The notes: generated from the sequence alone by a model not told the origin. Positions 47,874-55,690 are shown, numbered from the stretch's first letter. The stretch: 64,000 nt of DNA from Sapria himalayana (GCA_029783825.1 JAREIK010001723.1:235977-299976); one strand, 5' to 3'. A program made the numbers and translations.

Positions 47874-49156
47874 ATATGTTTATAAAAAAATATATTTTAA
47901 TGCACTATAATTTTAAATCCGAAAATATCTCTACCTGAACATCCAAGTATAAAAAAAATAAAACATAATATTTTTGAAAATATTTTGAAAATATATCGTT
48001 TATAATAAAGTTTGAATATATATATGTATATATATAAAAATATATGTATAAATGAAAGTATACATATAGGCATATATAAACTGTAATAAATGTTTATAAA
48101 CTTATATAAATGTTCATATACATTTATATATATTTATATATATTTATACAAGTTTATAAATATTTATATATGTTTATATAAGTTTATATAAATGTTGATA
48201 TACATTTATGTAAATTCGTAAACACTTATATAAGTTTATATACATTTATATCTATATTTATAAATATTTATATATGTTTATAAACATTTAAGGTTATGGA
48301 TGAGATGGTGATCATATCCACTATATAAAGCTCCCTCATGTTTTAGCATGAGAATTGATAACTATCATTATAGTATGACTTTTAACAGATATATGTAATA
48401 TAAAAATTTTTTAGATGATCATCCCAATAATATTTTTGCATAAAGATTTTTAATGTTGGAGTTTTTATAAGATACATTGTAATATTTATGTATCTTTATA
48501 AATATTTATATTCATTTCTTAATGTTTATATCATGATTATATATTTAGGTAATACATATAGGTTTCTATAAATGATCCATTTTGTAAAATTACATTTTCC
48601 AAATTATTTTAAAAACTTTTGGTTTTTTTATCACTGACTTGTACACATGAGAGTATTTGTGGTGAGGAATTTTTATTTTTGATTTTCTTTGTTTTCATTT
48701 GCTCTGGGCTTTGACATATTGATTGGTATTGTCTAATATTGAACTTGGAAGCCTTCAAATATGTTCAGGATTTGTGATTTCGATCCCCCTGCAGTCCGTA
48801 CATTTGGCTTACGAGTGCTCAAGTTGAAGGGTCAAGGTGTTAGTGAGGGAGAAGCCATGGCAATAGCAGATGTATGCTGCCTTGTTTTCTGAACACCACC
48901 ATTCCTTTTTATGATTGATATAGTTTCAGTACCTGGTGCATCTTTGTGTTATCAGATGGAATATCGAGCAGATCAGAAATCCAAGAAGAAGGCATATGCT
49001 CAACTGAAAAAAACTTGTCATCTTCTAGGGAAAAGGCTGCAACCTAACCTGTGTCCTATAGGCATGGCTCAGGACAAGCAAGCAGAAAAAATAAAGTATG
49101 GCCTTAGAATGCTTTACTCTTCCAATATTCTTGATATGGTGAAGAGGCTGAAATAA
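12024..49156 (+). CDS. mitochondrial ribosomal small-subunit protein mS23-like, four exons
   Basis: Joining 12024-12118, 12206-12328, 48769-48871 and 48956-49156 gives 522 nt: 173 codons plus TAA, with no internal stop. The N-terminus MSFSKGDLLSKTRKLV, followed by PQPAWLKAMEQVPP, matches the start of mS23 (human MRPS23 / yeast Rsm25), where a short basic helix precedes a Lys-x-x-Pro-x-Trp motif and a Pro-Pro. Next come a basic segment (RKFFKKY), FDPPAVRTFGLRVL, GQGVSEGEAMAIAD, a lysine-rich helix (MEYRADQKSKKKAYAQLK) and a C-terminal VKRLK. mS23 is a nucleus-encoded subunit of the mitochondrial 30S-type particle. Split codons are restored across introns 1 and 2 (CA|A Gln, AG|G Arg). Intron 1 is 87 bp, intron 2 about 36.4 kb and intron 3 84 bp. 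The C-terminus seems more diverged than I remember for plant orthologues. A recently inactivated gene is possible, but the intact frame argues against long neglect. The family is assigned from memory of its motifs. Confidence 0.75.
12655..13425. repeat. TA/GTATAC-rich satellite-like tract
   Basis: About 770 bp consists of variants of tatatgtatatacag/ctgtatatacatata, with GTATAC and CATATG palindromes throughout. It is strongly self-complementary at short range. Tyrosine- and isoleucine-rich open frames on both strands are by-products of this repeat. Confidence 0.9.
13426..15261. other. unclassified AT-rich DNA with A-rich low-complexity block
   Basis: No gene seen. About 14755-15260 is an extremely purine-rich plus strand (gaaaaa/aagaaa runs), which yields a spurious phenylalanine-rich frame on the minus strand. 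The remainder has no recognisable family motif. Confidence 0.5.
16000..19974 (+). mobile_element. hAT-B element, older copy
   Basis: This 3,975-bp element starts CATAGTTATAACAG and ends TAAGTATG (inverted CATACTTA), with flanking 8-mers TTTTGATA (15992-15999) and CTTTGATA (19975-19982), 7 of 8 identical. It aligns throughout with the hAT-B at 35400-39664: the start (ctaaagctcaggcg), the long A/T leader, the transposase exons, the intron positions and the end. It lies in the C-terminal part of a hAT-A element. It lacks the 29-bp minisatellite of the other copy. Confidence 0.88.
16942..19655 (+). pseudogene. hAT-B transposase, decayed copy
   Basis: This is a degraded version of the gene at 36598-39351. 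The start MDKEIEVEVK and the zinc-finger region (CIFCNKVTKID) are recognisable, followed by a Gly/Ser-rich linker. The central domain (ELLNNWVEEVSKDNVVQVI, then DNASNYVVA) and a BED-hAT C-terminal region ending in an acidic tail (about 19430-19655) are also present. Intron remnants match the better copy, for example tttatgtagggagg near 18030. Stops and frameshifts occur in nearly every exon, including TGA at 18198-18200 at the same codon as in the other copy. It cannot encode an active transposase. Confidence 0.82.
20548..20970. mobile_element. hAT-A MITE with perfect target duplication
   Basis: This 423-bp element begins TAGAGGTATTAAATGGG and ends CCCATTTGTCACCTCTA. The perfect 8-bp direct repeat AGTGTACA lies at 20540-20547 and 20971-20978. 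Its GC-rich interior, with GGGTCATGC and GGCCCA words, resembles the MITE at 6772. It sits inside the decayed hAT-A element spanning 15262-21640, so a short family member inserted into a longer relative. Confidence 0.93.
21641..22449. other. unclassified DNA before the gypsy relic
   Basis: No gene seen. A stretch near 22260-22330 (agagaggagctttcc…gagagtagcatcc) could be LTR or leader sequence of the neighbouring gypsy element, but I found no matching second copy. Confidence 0.35.
22450..24990 (-). mobile_element. Ty3/gypsy retrotransposon relic, chromovirus-like
   Basis: Minus-strand domains run from high to low coordinates in gypsy order. Reverse transcriptase is at 24468-24659 (NYRALNEVTIKNKY, then FDQLDKTKYFTKL). 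The RNase H end is near 23760-23840 (KHARWHDFLAEFDYISEYK). Integrase is at about 22900-23500, including a decayed counterpart of the usual HPQTDGQT segment near 23100. The last recognisable part, near 22580-22610, reads NNLKPYNEVKEDLS, as in the region just before the chromodomain of plant chromoviruses. RT before integrase distinguishes it from copia. Many stops are present. Protease and gag are not clear, and I found no LTR pair. Confidence 0.85.
25020..25898 (+). mobile_element. copia 3' part: RT end and RNase H relic
   Basis: Plus-strand broken frames read KYIERVFWKFNMSNCK at about 25048, then at 25219-25476 a longer frame with HIVGVSRFMVNLGKKHWN and LLKYLRGT, the copia RNase H signature. 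ARTKHI-like residues follow near 25670 and a decayed tail ends the coding part at about 25800. The last bases before 25899 lead into a TG-starting LTR. The upstream part is missing, replaced by the gypsy relic. Confidence 0.85.
25899..26680 (+). repeat. copia LTR (+), 782 bp
   Basis: It starts TGTTGAGATC and ends ATTCCTAACA, the short inverted TGTT/AACA expected of an LTR. It is followed at once by ATTGGTATCAGGG, close to the usual copia initiator-methionine primer-binding site. The inverse complement of much of it is found at 28797-29645, and a partial copy at 44633-45090. The interior carries repeated gtcatgac-type words and a poly-purine patch near 26260. Confidence 0.82.
26681..27241 (+). 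mobile_element. copia primer-binding site and leader fragment
   Basis: The primer-binding-like TGGTATCAGGG lies directly after the LTR end, so the LTR is positioned as a 5' LTR as well as following an RNase H. The rest is AT-rich leader with no clear gag frame. It ends at the target duplication of the hAT-B derivative. Confidence 0.6.
27735..28674. mobile_element. nested ATACGG-type terminal-inverted-repeat element
   Basis: It begins GCACGGGCACGGACACGG and ends CCGTGCCGTGTCCGTGC, an inverted match. Further in, ggatacgtcacg pairs with repeated gatacgtcatg/cgtatcgg words at 28540-28660. Between the ends lie an AT-only segment (27835-28104) and a minisatellite (28105-28500). A second, one-ended copy occurs at 42118. 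I see no target duplication, and the hAT-B sequence on its two sides is not contiguous. I cannot place it in a superfamily. Confidence 0.65.
28105..28500 (+). repeat. 28-bp GC-rich minisatellite, about 14 units
   Basis: Tandem units of about 25-31 bp follow the pattern CCCGCCCGCCTGCCTTCCCC then CCTCAATT. The first six or seven units are nearly identical. The later ones drift in the T/C-rich part and in length. There are no unique spacers, so it is not a CRISPR. Proline-rich frames across it are artefacts. Confidence 0.93.
28797..29645 (-). repeat. copia LTR (-), about 849 bp
   Basis: The inverse complement starts TGTTGAGAAG and ends TTCTTGACA, and aligns along its length with the LTR at 25899-26680. 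For example, the boundary near 28800 (AATACTAACAAGC), the segment cacatagtaaatcacat near 29070 and the Tctatttactaatcattt near 29180 all have counterparts. Beyond 29645 the minus strand reads a copia RNase H end, so this serves as a 3' LTR of a minus-strand element. Confidence 0.8.
29646..31960 (-). mobile_element. copia RT and RNase H relic (-)
   Basis: The last coding piece (29646-29700, minus) reads EKVNTKANCIYYLTKPM, the C-terminal copia RNase H motif next to its LTR. Beyond the hAT-C insertion, minus-strand pieces continue upstream. KYIEEVNQMFNMSNCK is near 31200, and LARNFDMTNLKKFKSIMGMQ is near 31310. LILYAEYIFW, a decayed YVDD region, is near 31410, and DKVFSAMAKISYIQIVL is near 31610. 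RSTWIRNLPMRYVDSVHCVL, the RT entry segment, is near 31920. Many stops and frameshifts are present. Confidence 0.85.
29719..30530. mobile_element. hAT-C MITE with 7-of-8 target duplication
   Basis: This 812-bp element starts CAAGGTTTTCAGACCCGG and ends CCGGGTTTCACAACCATG, imperfect inverted repeats. The flanking 8-mers are GTTCTTCG (29711-29718) and GTTTTTCG (30531-30538). The ends are rich in GGTTCAAC and ACCGG words. The middle is AT-rich and non-coding. It interrupts the minus-strand copia relic. The 8-bp duplication supports hAT, but the termini differ from hAT-A and hAT-B. Confidence 0.87.
32070..32500 (-). repeat. degenerate tandem repeat, unit about 78 bp
   Basis: About six units share ttgagttgtgatg, a short T-rich part, and ttgagaagagtcatgat. 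The gaagag core recurs near 32092, 32166, 32247, 32328, 32402 and 32476. Similar words occur at wider spacing inside the copia LTRs at 25899 and 28797, so it may be an expanded LTR interior. Confidence 0.75.
32556..33169. mobile_element. hAT-A MITE with internal 21-bp repeats
   Basis: This 614-bp element begins TAGAGGTGTCAAATAA and ends AAGTTGACACTTCTA. Flanking 8-mers are TTTTGGTC (32548-32555) and TTTTGGTA (33170-33177). The interior has GTCGTGCC and GGTCATGCC words as in other hAT-A MITEs. At 32797-32950 a tandem 21-bp unit of the type tagcttgggtttagtccagg is repeated about four to five times with drift. It has no transposase. Confidence 0.9.
33290..35330 (-). mobile_element. copia polyprotein relic (-), protease to RT
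   Basis: Minus strand, from high to low coordinates. A decayed basic gag tail is at about 35290. The protease WFINSKDSYHM near 35080 corresponds to the usual Asp-Ser-Gly site with the active-site residues altered. Integrase remnants are at about 34100-34300. RT follows with LDVKVFFFHGELEKD near 33790, LTLYVDDMIQIGNNK near 33550 and LARKFKMTNLEEANSILDMKI near 33470. RNase H is absent on this side. Because the RT block at 31200-31960 duplicates this one, these are two separate same-strand elements. Confidence 0.83.
35504..35686 (+). repeat. 29-bp minisatellite inside hAT-B
   Basis: Six complete 29-bp units plus the start of a seventh begin at 35504, 35533, 35562, 35591, 35620, 35649 and 35678. 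Each holds AGGCGTCGACTTCCAGTTTC and then (g/a)GCGGCGGC. Units differ only at one G/A position. Because 29 is not a multiple of three, an apparent arginine/alanine-rich open frame cycles through three frames. It is not a gene. Confidence 0.96.
36598..39351 (+). pseudogene. hAT-B transposase with BED zinc finger, nearly complete
   Basis: This is a plant hAT transposase (cut-and-paste, nuclear). Exon 1 from ATG 36598 carries a BED-type finger (CIFCDKV, QEQH, CPKHVRKEIEDY). A Gly/Ser linker and RMRQKGPMDHFFTP follow in another frame. The central domain is CLIMSDGWTDREERS, FELFDSWVEEVGE, VVQVITDNASNYVA. An intron (about 37648-37691) ends tatgtag. The next block has LVDGEKRPSMGYIYATM and DRRWEVQLHRPLHSAGYFLNP. 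A second intron (about 38513-38611) precedes AEWWGMFGSSA and CSASGCERNLS; a third ends tttttcag near 38858. The dimerisation block follows (RRNRLDHQYLYDFVYIKYN, NEWLMGRM) with an acidic tail. Breaks: frameshifts near 36890, 37109 and 39110, and stops near 37368, at 37870-37872 (TGA), at about 38313, near 38656 and near 39285. Not functional as it stands. Confidence 0.92.
42118..42365 (+). mobile_element. ATACGG-type element fragment
   Basis: The stretch from 42118 (atacggatacggatacgggg) aligns with the left part of the nested element at 27735-27900, including gacaaatttcaaaaaattaggatac and the following AT-only segment. The right terminus is absent. An unrelated block with repeated ttggcctttg/gccattgg words (42370-42560) follows. 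Confidence 0.6.
42596..44632 (+). pseudogene. hAT-A element and transposase, 5' two-thirds
   Basis: It begins TAAAGGTGTCAAATAGG, the hAT-A terminus, then a GC-rich block to about 42860 and an AT-rich leader. The transposase is read on the plus strand. The N-terminal block at 43561-43839 has DHRQTKLSGEFFEAGSNL and YYNELVREDMIKL. Decayed middle pieces at about 43990-44240 include SIIFNNVSNNEIVINIF and FHVRCMCHVNNLIV. A last piece at 44520-44632 has the NISSMFRNF segment. Stops and shifts separate them. The element is cut at about 44632, where copia LTR sequence starts. No C-terminal dimerisation domain or right terminus remains. Confidence 0.85.
44633..45090 (-). repeat. partial copia LTR (-)
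   Basis: This aligns with the 29100-29560 part of the minus-strand LTR. Shared landmarks are tgtatgttacattataa, tacccatttactaatta, taataaatggagttgtgataaca and gcttgtgattt/acttgtgattt near the end. Both termini are missing. It abuts the truncated hAT-A. Confidence 0.75.
45091..47190. other. unclassified DNA with a weak GGCGC-rich block
   Basis: No gene seen. At about 46560-46880 there is a block with gaggcgagggg, gcgtgatcaaagtgc, gcgcgcatcaaggcgcatc and gcttttaaagcattg. Such words resemble plant hAT terminal regions, but I found no clear inverted termini or duplication. Copper-, zinc- or repeat-domain-like frames are absent. Confidence 0.35.
47204..48295. repeat. cluster of GT/CA microsatellites and TTTATATA repeats
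   Basis: It includes (GT)n with GTGTATGTAT variants at 47204-47272, (CTCA)n near 47325-47350, (CA)n at 47750-47770 and 47807-47820, (GT)n(TA)n at 47841-47870, and degenerate tttataaatatttatata repeats at 48010-48290. Two short non-repeat cores (47610-47710 and 47890-47985) belong to the repeat family described at 50190-50860. All long open frames here are repeat artefacts. Confidence 0.85.
48769..49156 (+). CDS. mS23-like gene, exons 3 and 4
   Basis: Exon 3 (48769-48871) follows acceptor TTCAG and reads ICDFDPPAVRTFGLRVLKLK, then GQGVSEGEAMAIAD. The donor is GTATGC. An 84-bp intron ends GTTATCAG. Exon 4 (48956-49156) reads MEYRADQKSKKKAYAQLK and ends DMVKRLK, TAA. Without splicing the frame meets a stop in the short intron, so the GT-AG intron is needed. 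The match to the mid and C-terminal part of plant mS23 is what ties this block to 12024-12328. Confidence 0.8.
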
Positions 49157-49849
49157 AAGACCAGGGATAGTTGGGGCGCAAGCAGATGTGGCTGGTAGTT
49201 ATGGCTGGGTTGACGAAACACCATCAAAGATCTGTGTATGAATATTCCAGTCTTCAAATGTCATGAATCTTGATTATTATCTCTCTCTTTATCTCTCTAT
49301 ATTAATCATCAGAGCAGTGCCATTTGAGATGATATTTCTGGAAAAATAGAATAATCAATGATTTAGCTTCTTTCTTATGAGATAGTGAACACTATTGAAG
49401 CTATCTCAAGGAGGTTTTCAGAAATCTTGATCATGCATTTTAGAAGTGTTGATTTAGTATTGGTTGATATAAGAAAAATAAATGTTACTGAGAAACTGTT
49501 TTAAAACAAAAAAGGAGTTTTCATGAAATGGGTTCAGGTTAGTCAGTTAGTGTGAAATTGATATTCTCGAAGAGATTGATTTGTTATTTTGTTGATGAAG
49601 GTGTTTTGGTTCATATAATACACAAACACAACTATTTTTCTAAGTATTCAAACTAGACTAGACCAATTTTTTTTAAAACAATATTTTTAAGGGAGAATTA
49701 TAAATTAGTGTTTCCACAGAAATATTTAATTTTTGAGACTTATTTATTTATCTTTTAACTTAGCATTGGCATGTCAGCTTACCATGAAAAAAAATATTAT
49801 GTATATACATAATGCATGTATAATACACATAGTTATATGTAAAAATATT
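49157..49849 (+). other. downstream flank of the mS23-like gene
   Basis: Probable 3' untranslated and flanking sequence, with a (tctc)n patch near 49280-49300. No further gene seen. I cannot place a polyadenylation site with confidence. Confidence 0.4.
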
Positions 49850-50323
49850 GTGTTTTTTATATATGCATATATATAGTTTTTTATATATGCATATATATAG
49901 TTTTTTATATATGCATATATATATTTTTTTATATATGCATGAAAAAAATATTATATATATATATATCATGTATATGTATATTTCAACATATGTATGATGT
50001 ATATTTAATTTTAATGCTTTTAAATACATAAACCTTACCCTACACTTAAGACTTAATTGCATTGCTATGTAAGCTTGTCAATTAAAAAAATAAGAAAAAA
50101 TTATGAACAAAATAAAAATTATACACACACACAGACACACAAACACACACAGACATAGACACACACACACAAACACACAAATATATCTATGTACATATTT
50201 GTGTTTTTTATGCTCACATGTATAGATGCGTGAGTATTTTTGAGTTTTCGAATTATAGTATACCAAAGCATAAATATTTTGTCAGTATTCATACATTTAA
50301 CAAACACACAGCATACATACATA

Positions 50324-50401
<78 letters not shown>

Positions 50402-50870
50402 TTGTGTTTTCTTATGCTCACATGTATAGATGCGTGGGTATTTTTGGGTTTACAAATAATAGTAAATCAAAACATAAATTTTTTGTTAGTATTCATTAAA
50501 TAAACAAAAACATAGCATACATACATTATATATATATATATAATTCTATTTTTTATATAATATATATATAATGTGTATATATATATTGTTCATATAGTAT
50601 ACATACAATATATATAGTCTATATATATATATATTATATATATACAATACTGTTGTATATAGTATATTGTATAAAATTTATATATATTGTATGAATGTTA
50701 TGTGTGTTTTTTTTAAAATTCATGATATACCTGACAAATTATTTATGTTTTCACATACTATAATTTGTAAACCCAAAAATACCCCCGCATCTATACACGC
50801 GAGCATAAAAAAGACAATCAAAAGTTTTCAAAATAATTTAAAACACACACACACAAGCATATACATACAT
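49850..50870. repeat. CA/TA microsatellites with a repeated core, direct and inverted
   Basis: At 49851-49940 a roughly 28-30-bp unit (ttttttatatatgcatatat) is repeated about four times. CA runs lie at 50125-50180 and 50326-50400, the latter about 37 dinucleotides. A core of about 100 bp, containing atgctcacatgtatagatgcg and then gggtatttttgggttt-type sequence, is present at 50190-50300 and again at 50401-50520 in direct orientation. It occurs inverted at about 50700-50830 (acacgcgagcataaaaaa). TA-rich tracts fill 50525-50690. Confidence 0.85.
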
Positions 50871-51410
50871 CTATCATTATAACATTTAGAAACGGAATAC
50901 TAATCCGTTGTTATTAGGAGTAAATAATTTCACATAAAATGAAAATAGAATTAGAAATGAAATTAGAGATGACAATTAAAATGGTTTAACTTTTCATGAC
51001 TATTATCACGAGATGACGCTAACAGATAAAGTTATGTGTCATTTAGTGATGAAAAATTATGTTTCTACAAGTATTTAATATTGAAAATAATTTGTCTAAA
51101 AATTACAACATAATTGAATTATTTTTCAATTAGTTTAGAAATAGGTAGTAGATTCATTTCAGAATTTGGTGATGGAATTGAATTCCATTGTTGTTTTTGA
51201 AATGGAAAATTATTTTGTAACTATTTGACGTAAATAATTTTTTTTCAAAGCGCACATCATTCGTTAGAACTTAGTTTAGGTTTTGGGCAAATAAAGCACC
51301 AACTTGCATCACCCATTGATTGAATCGACGTTATACTCCTTCGTGGTTGTGTTTGTCACCCTATTCATCATTCATAGGGGTACACAATTTCAATTTGTTA
51401 CTTACATGTA

Positions 51411-51411
<1 letters not shown>

Positions 51412-51452
<41 letters not shown>
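51412..51452. repeat. AC microsatellite
   Basis: About 20 AC dinucleotides in an uninterrupted run, inside the left part of the CACTA relic. Confidence 0.95.
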
Positions 51453-51454
<2 letters not shown>

Positions 51455-52319
51455 TTGTTATTACATTCCATTTTTGATTTATGTTACATATGTGAATAAT
51501 ATATATATATATATGTATGTATGTAGGTATGCATATATGATAAATTTAATTCGATATACTTTAACTTGTTTCTTGACAAGATGGGTATGTGAGTGTCACT
51601 TGACTAAATCTTTAAAAAGTGGATATTCTTATCAATTCTATGTCCATACAAGTTGAGAAGAGTAATATATCTTAGAAATTACTAAATATCTAAGAGATTG
51701 ATGCAACCCCCATCAACTCATTTAAATGCAAAATTACCTTCAATTAATTCTTGGAAATCATTGGTTTTTGTTATGCATCTTCATTCATTTCATAAATATA
51801 GTAGATATCATACATAAGATAATTTTTGTTGGGATTGTCTGAGTTAGGTTGACCAAGTTTTATTTAGTTGTATTCATGTTTGGTTATTTTAATTTTAAAA
51901 TGTTAATATATAATTATTTTTTTAGCTTTGATATTTTATTTTATAGTTATTGTTATTTCTATTTTTTTTTTGTTTTCTTGCATGTATGGAGCATAATGGA
52001 CCATTAAAGTGGGACAAACTTATCCCATCTTGAAATTAAAAAAAATAACAAAATTTAGAAAATTGGGAAACTTCCATTTTTAACAAGAGTCCCGCATGGT
52101 GCATCTTTGATGGGAGGAGCACCTCCCACCCAACATTTAGTACAATGAAAAATAAACATATCATAGAAAACAAAAGGGTGTGACTACAACTTATTTATGA
52201 CATTTATGTAATGTCATAATTAAGTTACGACAATTCTAATACAAATAAATCTGTATCTACATTATTATTATTATTAAATATAAGTTGGTATCGTGCGTAA
52301 CAGGAATGGAAAACATTAA

Positions 52320-55300
52320 ATGAACTAATTGTGAATGGATAAATGTTAGATTAAGAGATGAGTTTTTGACTGACGAGTTCATGGTGGGGATTGATGAGTT
52401 TGTTGGCTTTGCTAAAAAATACTCTCAATTAATGGATGGAACTAAATAAGATGCTTATGTAATAACTATAAATATCAAAATTAGAGTTTTAAAGACGTGG
52501 ACACCGTGTGATTCTATCTTGAAAAAAAATAGATTTGTTAGGGACCATTTGGTATAAATATGAAGAAATATGTGTCCCACAAATAACAAAAAAGTATACA
52601 CACATAAGCGTTGATTCAAATGTTTTAATGAAATATGTCAGTCCCAACAACATACTTGAAGCCATGTTATTAGTCATTTCTTCAATCTGGATGTCATTGA
52701 TAATATCCCAAAATCAACAATAAAAAAATTTTATGAAATGCTAAAAGTATATAAAGAAGAGTTTTGACCAGGTAATCCACATGGCAACTCAAAGTTATCT
52801 ACGGTGGCTAGACTATTGAATTTAAAGGTAAAATATTATTTTTTTGAAAAGTATTTTGATAAAATTTGTGAGTTGTAATCTGAGTTATTATCAAAGAATA
52901 ACATTATGACAGATAGCTTTTGTGGTACAAATAAGTTAATGCGAGATTTGATGTTGCCTGTAGAAAAAATTTATTGCTGCATTAATGAATGCAATATATA
53001 TTGGGGGGAAGACAATGAAGCAAATGCTTATAATTTTTGTAACTATCCTTGGTATAAAATACATAATGCATGTTAAAGGTAGAAAATTAATATTCCTCAT
53101 AAGAAGATGTATTACTTCTCATTGATTCCTCAGTTGCAAAGATTATTTATATCTAAAACCGCTGCTAATGACATGAGTTGAAACAATGAGCATACTACTG
53201 AAGAAGGGGTGATGCGATATTACTTAGATTCTCCTTCTTGATAATAGTTTGATCATTTTAATCCATCTTTTGTAGATGAAAGTTGAAATGTTAGATTAGG
53301 GCTATACATAGATAGATTTTAGCCATTTGGACAAACAGGGCAATAATACTCTTCATGGTCGGTGATTGTTATATCATATAATTTACTGTCATGGATGTGC
53401 ATGAAAGATGAGTATATATTTTTTGTGTATTATCATGGTTGGTCTAAGAAATCCAAAAGATAAGTTGGATGTTTTCCTACAACTTCTTATCGTAGAGCTT
53501 AAAAATTTGTAGGAGCTATATGTGTGTAAACATATGATATATCTAGAAAGCAGAACTTCTAGATGTGAGTAGCACTTATGTAGACTATAAATAATTTCTG
53601 AGCATATTCAATGTTTTCAGGATGTAGTACTTTAGGAAAATTAGCTTGTCCTTACTGCATGGGAAACATTGATCTATTTTCTCAAAGCAAAGGTGGAAAG
53701 ACTTCTTAGTTTGATAACCATCATAAGTTCTCACATATAGAATATCTATTTCATAGAAATATAAAGGTATTTAGGAAAGGAAAAATAGTTATATAAGGTA
53801 CACTACCTTTGAGGTTTGGTGCCCAAAAATTAAAGGTAATTTAAATATATGGCTTCAAAAGTATTAATATGAAAATTTCAAAGAATTATCACTCTGGTCG
53901 GAAGAAACGAAGTATTTGCCTTATTAGAAAACCAACTTAATTAGACACAACCTAGATATGATGCACATTGAGAAGAATTTTTTTGATAATATTGGTAATA
54001 CTATCATGAATATAGAAGAAAAAACTAAAGATAATGCCACATCAAAAGATAATTTAAATGAGTTATGCTCCCATCTAGAGTTATATAGGGATGAATCAAT
54101 GAATAAATTTCCTAAGGTTTGGTATAGTCATGACAAAGATGCAAAGGAAGATTTGTGAAAATGACTAATAGAGATCATGTTCCATGATAGATATATATCT
54201 AACATGGAAAGGTGTGTTGATATGAAGAAGTATAAGTTATTTGGGATGAAAAGTCATAACTGCTATGTGTTTATGCAGAGGCTAATACCCATAGTATTCC
54301 ATGAATTACTTTCAGGAAATGTTTGGGAAGTCTTGACTGAAATATATTTTTTTTAATAATCTCACTTATATTGTCATAACAAAGGAAGACATGGAGAAAT
54401 TACAAAATGATATATATATATATATATTTATACATACTTGAGTGTATTTTTCCTCCTAGCTTCTTTGATTCCATGAAATATCTTTTGATCTACTTATCTT
54501 ATTAATTCCTATGCAATATAAATGGATGTATACATTTGTGAGGTTTAAAAAATTTTCATTTCGTCATCTAAAAATATAAATGTATCTCACAAATAAATAT
54601 TATTGTGCTTAAAATTTTTTTCAGATATTTTTGAAAATTGAAAAATAATATTCAAAATAAAGCCAAAGTTGAAGGATCAATATGCAACTTACTTTGTTAA
54701 AGAAACTTCAGCATTTTGTGCACACTACTCTTGGTCATAAGTGTATACTTAACATTATAAAATATCACCACATAATAATTATGGTATGGAGGATGGATCA
54801 GAAGAAGATGGTTGCTTTTCATTTTCACCCATGCAGATTGATCATATGGTAGAGCAAAAATAAAACATTTTTTGGATGATCAAGAGTATCATGATAGGCA
54901 TACATATATCTTATTGAATTGTGAAGAAGTTAAACATTATATTGAGAAAGATTTATCATCATTTTATATTTTCATTTCTTTCTCAAAGTATGTGATATAC
55001 CTATTTTAATATATAAAATAACTTCAATCTTGTCTTTGTAGAATTTATGCTATGGAATAAGGTAAAAAGAACTGCATATTGATGAAGTTATGATTGATGC
55101 CAAGCTTGACAAAGATTTTGCATCTTGATTTTAGAAAATTGTTAGTATATAACTTATCATTTTTCCTTCTAATAAATAATGTGCCATAGTATATAAGTTT
55201 GATTTTATTTTTTATCCTTTTAGGTACATTTTCTATCATCAAATATATGTAATAGTCAAATAAAGGATCTTGCAAAAAGCTCATTTAGAAGTTTATAAAC

Positions 55301-55690
55301 ATAACTAATATATTATGTAATTGGATACAAATTTCACACTTTGAAACATGGTTCAAATAGAGCTACAATGAATAGCAATGTATGCATTAAGGGGTCTAAT
55401 GCTACTACATCTAATATTGAATTTCATGGTCAATTGATTGAAATTCTATACTCGGAGTATCCTTCTTTACTAATTAAGAGGATAATTCTATTTATGAATG
55501 ATTTGATCCCATTCCAAATTTGGGTACTAAAATTCATCACCAATACAATCTTGTGGATGTGCACAATAAGAAATATTATCATAAGTATGAGCTAATCATT
55601 CTTTCATTGTAAGCAAAATAAGTGTGTTATACCACTTATCCAACCACAAGAAGAAATACTAGTGATTGATAGACTATTTGTAAAATAAAA
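52320..55690 (+). pseudogene. CACTA TNP2-type transposase, decayed
   Basis: Broken plus-strand frames follow the TNP2 order. The N-terminal transposase-associated domain (DEFLTDEFMVGIDEFVGFAK) is near 52360. CGTNKLMRDLMLPVEKIYCC is near 52930 and FSLIPQLQRLF with KTAANDMS near 53120. NVRLGLYIDRF is near 53290, and the catalytic-domain part YNLLSWMCMKDEY is near 53380. LVLTAWETLI in a shifted frame, the counterpart of CPYCMG, is near 53650. At 53958-54158 an open block reads MMHIEKNFFDNIGNTIMNIE, followed by KLFGMKSHNCYVFMQRLIP near 54240. LLNCEEVKHYIEKDL is near 54920. The C-terminal part at 55341-55595 has NSNVCIKGSN and IEILYSEYPSL. Many stops and shifts show it is inactive. Confidence 0.9.

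Larger units (their letters stand above)
12329..48768 (+). other. candidate giant intron (about 36.4 kb) filled with transposons
   Basis: The donor GTGAGTG follows exon 2. The acceptor is at atgttcag|G before exon 3, with a possible branch-site CTAAT near 48733. The phase is consistent: AG from exon 2 plus G from exon 3 makes Arg. Inside I find two hAT-A elements (-), two long hAT-B copies (+), a hAT-B deletion derivative, a hAT-C MITE, two hAT-A MITEs, a third hAT-A (+), one gypsy relic, several copia pieces and microsatellites. I see no second host gene. If exons 1-2 and 3-4 are no longer co-transcribed, this is an intergenic gap instead. Confidence 0.65.

Noticed and set aside
48911..49156. 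An independent 81-residue gene starting at 48911
   Set aside because: Residues before 48956 are intron sequence; the match to mS23 begins exactly at the acceptor.
50119..50503. Overlapping Thr-His and Val-Cys repeat frames
   Set aside because: They are translations of an uninterrupted CA/TG microsatellite.
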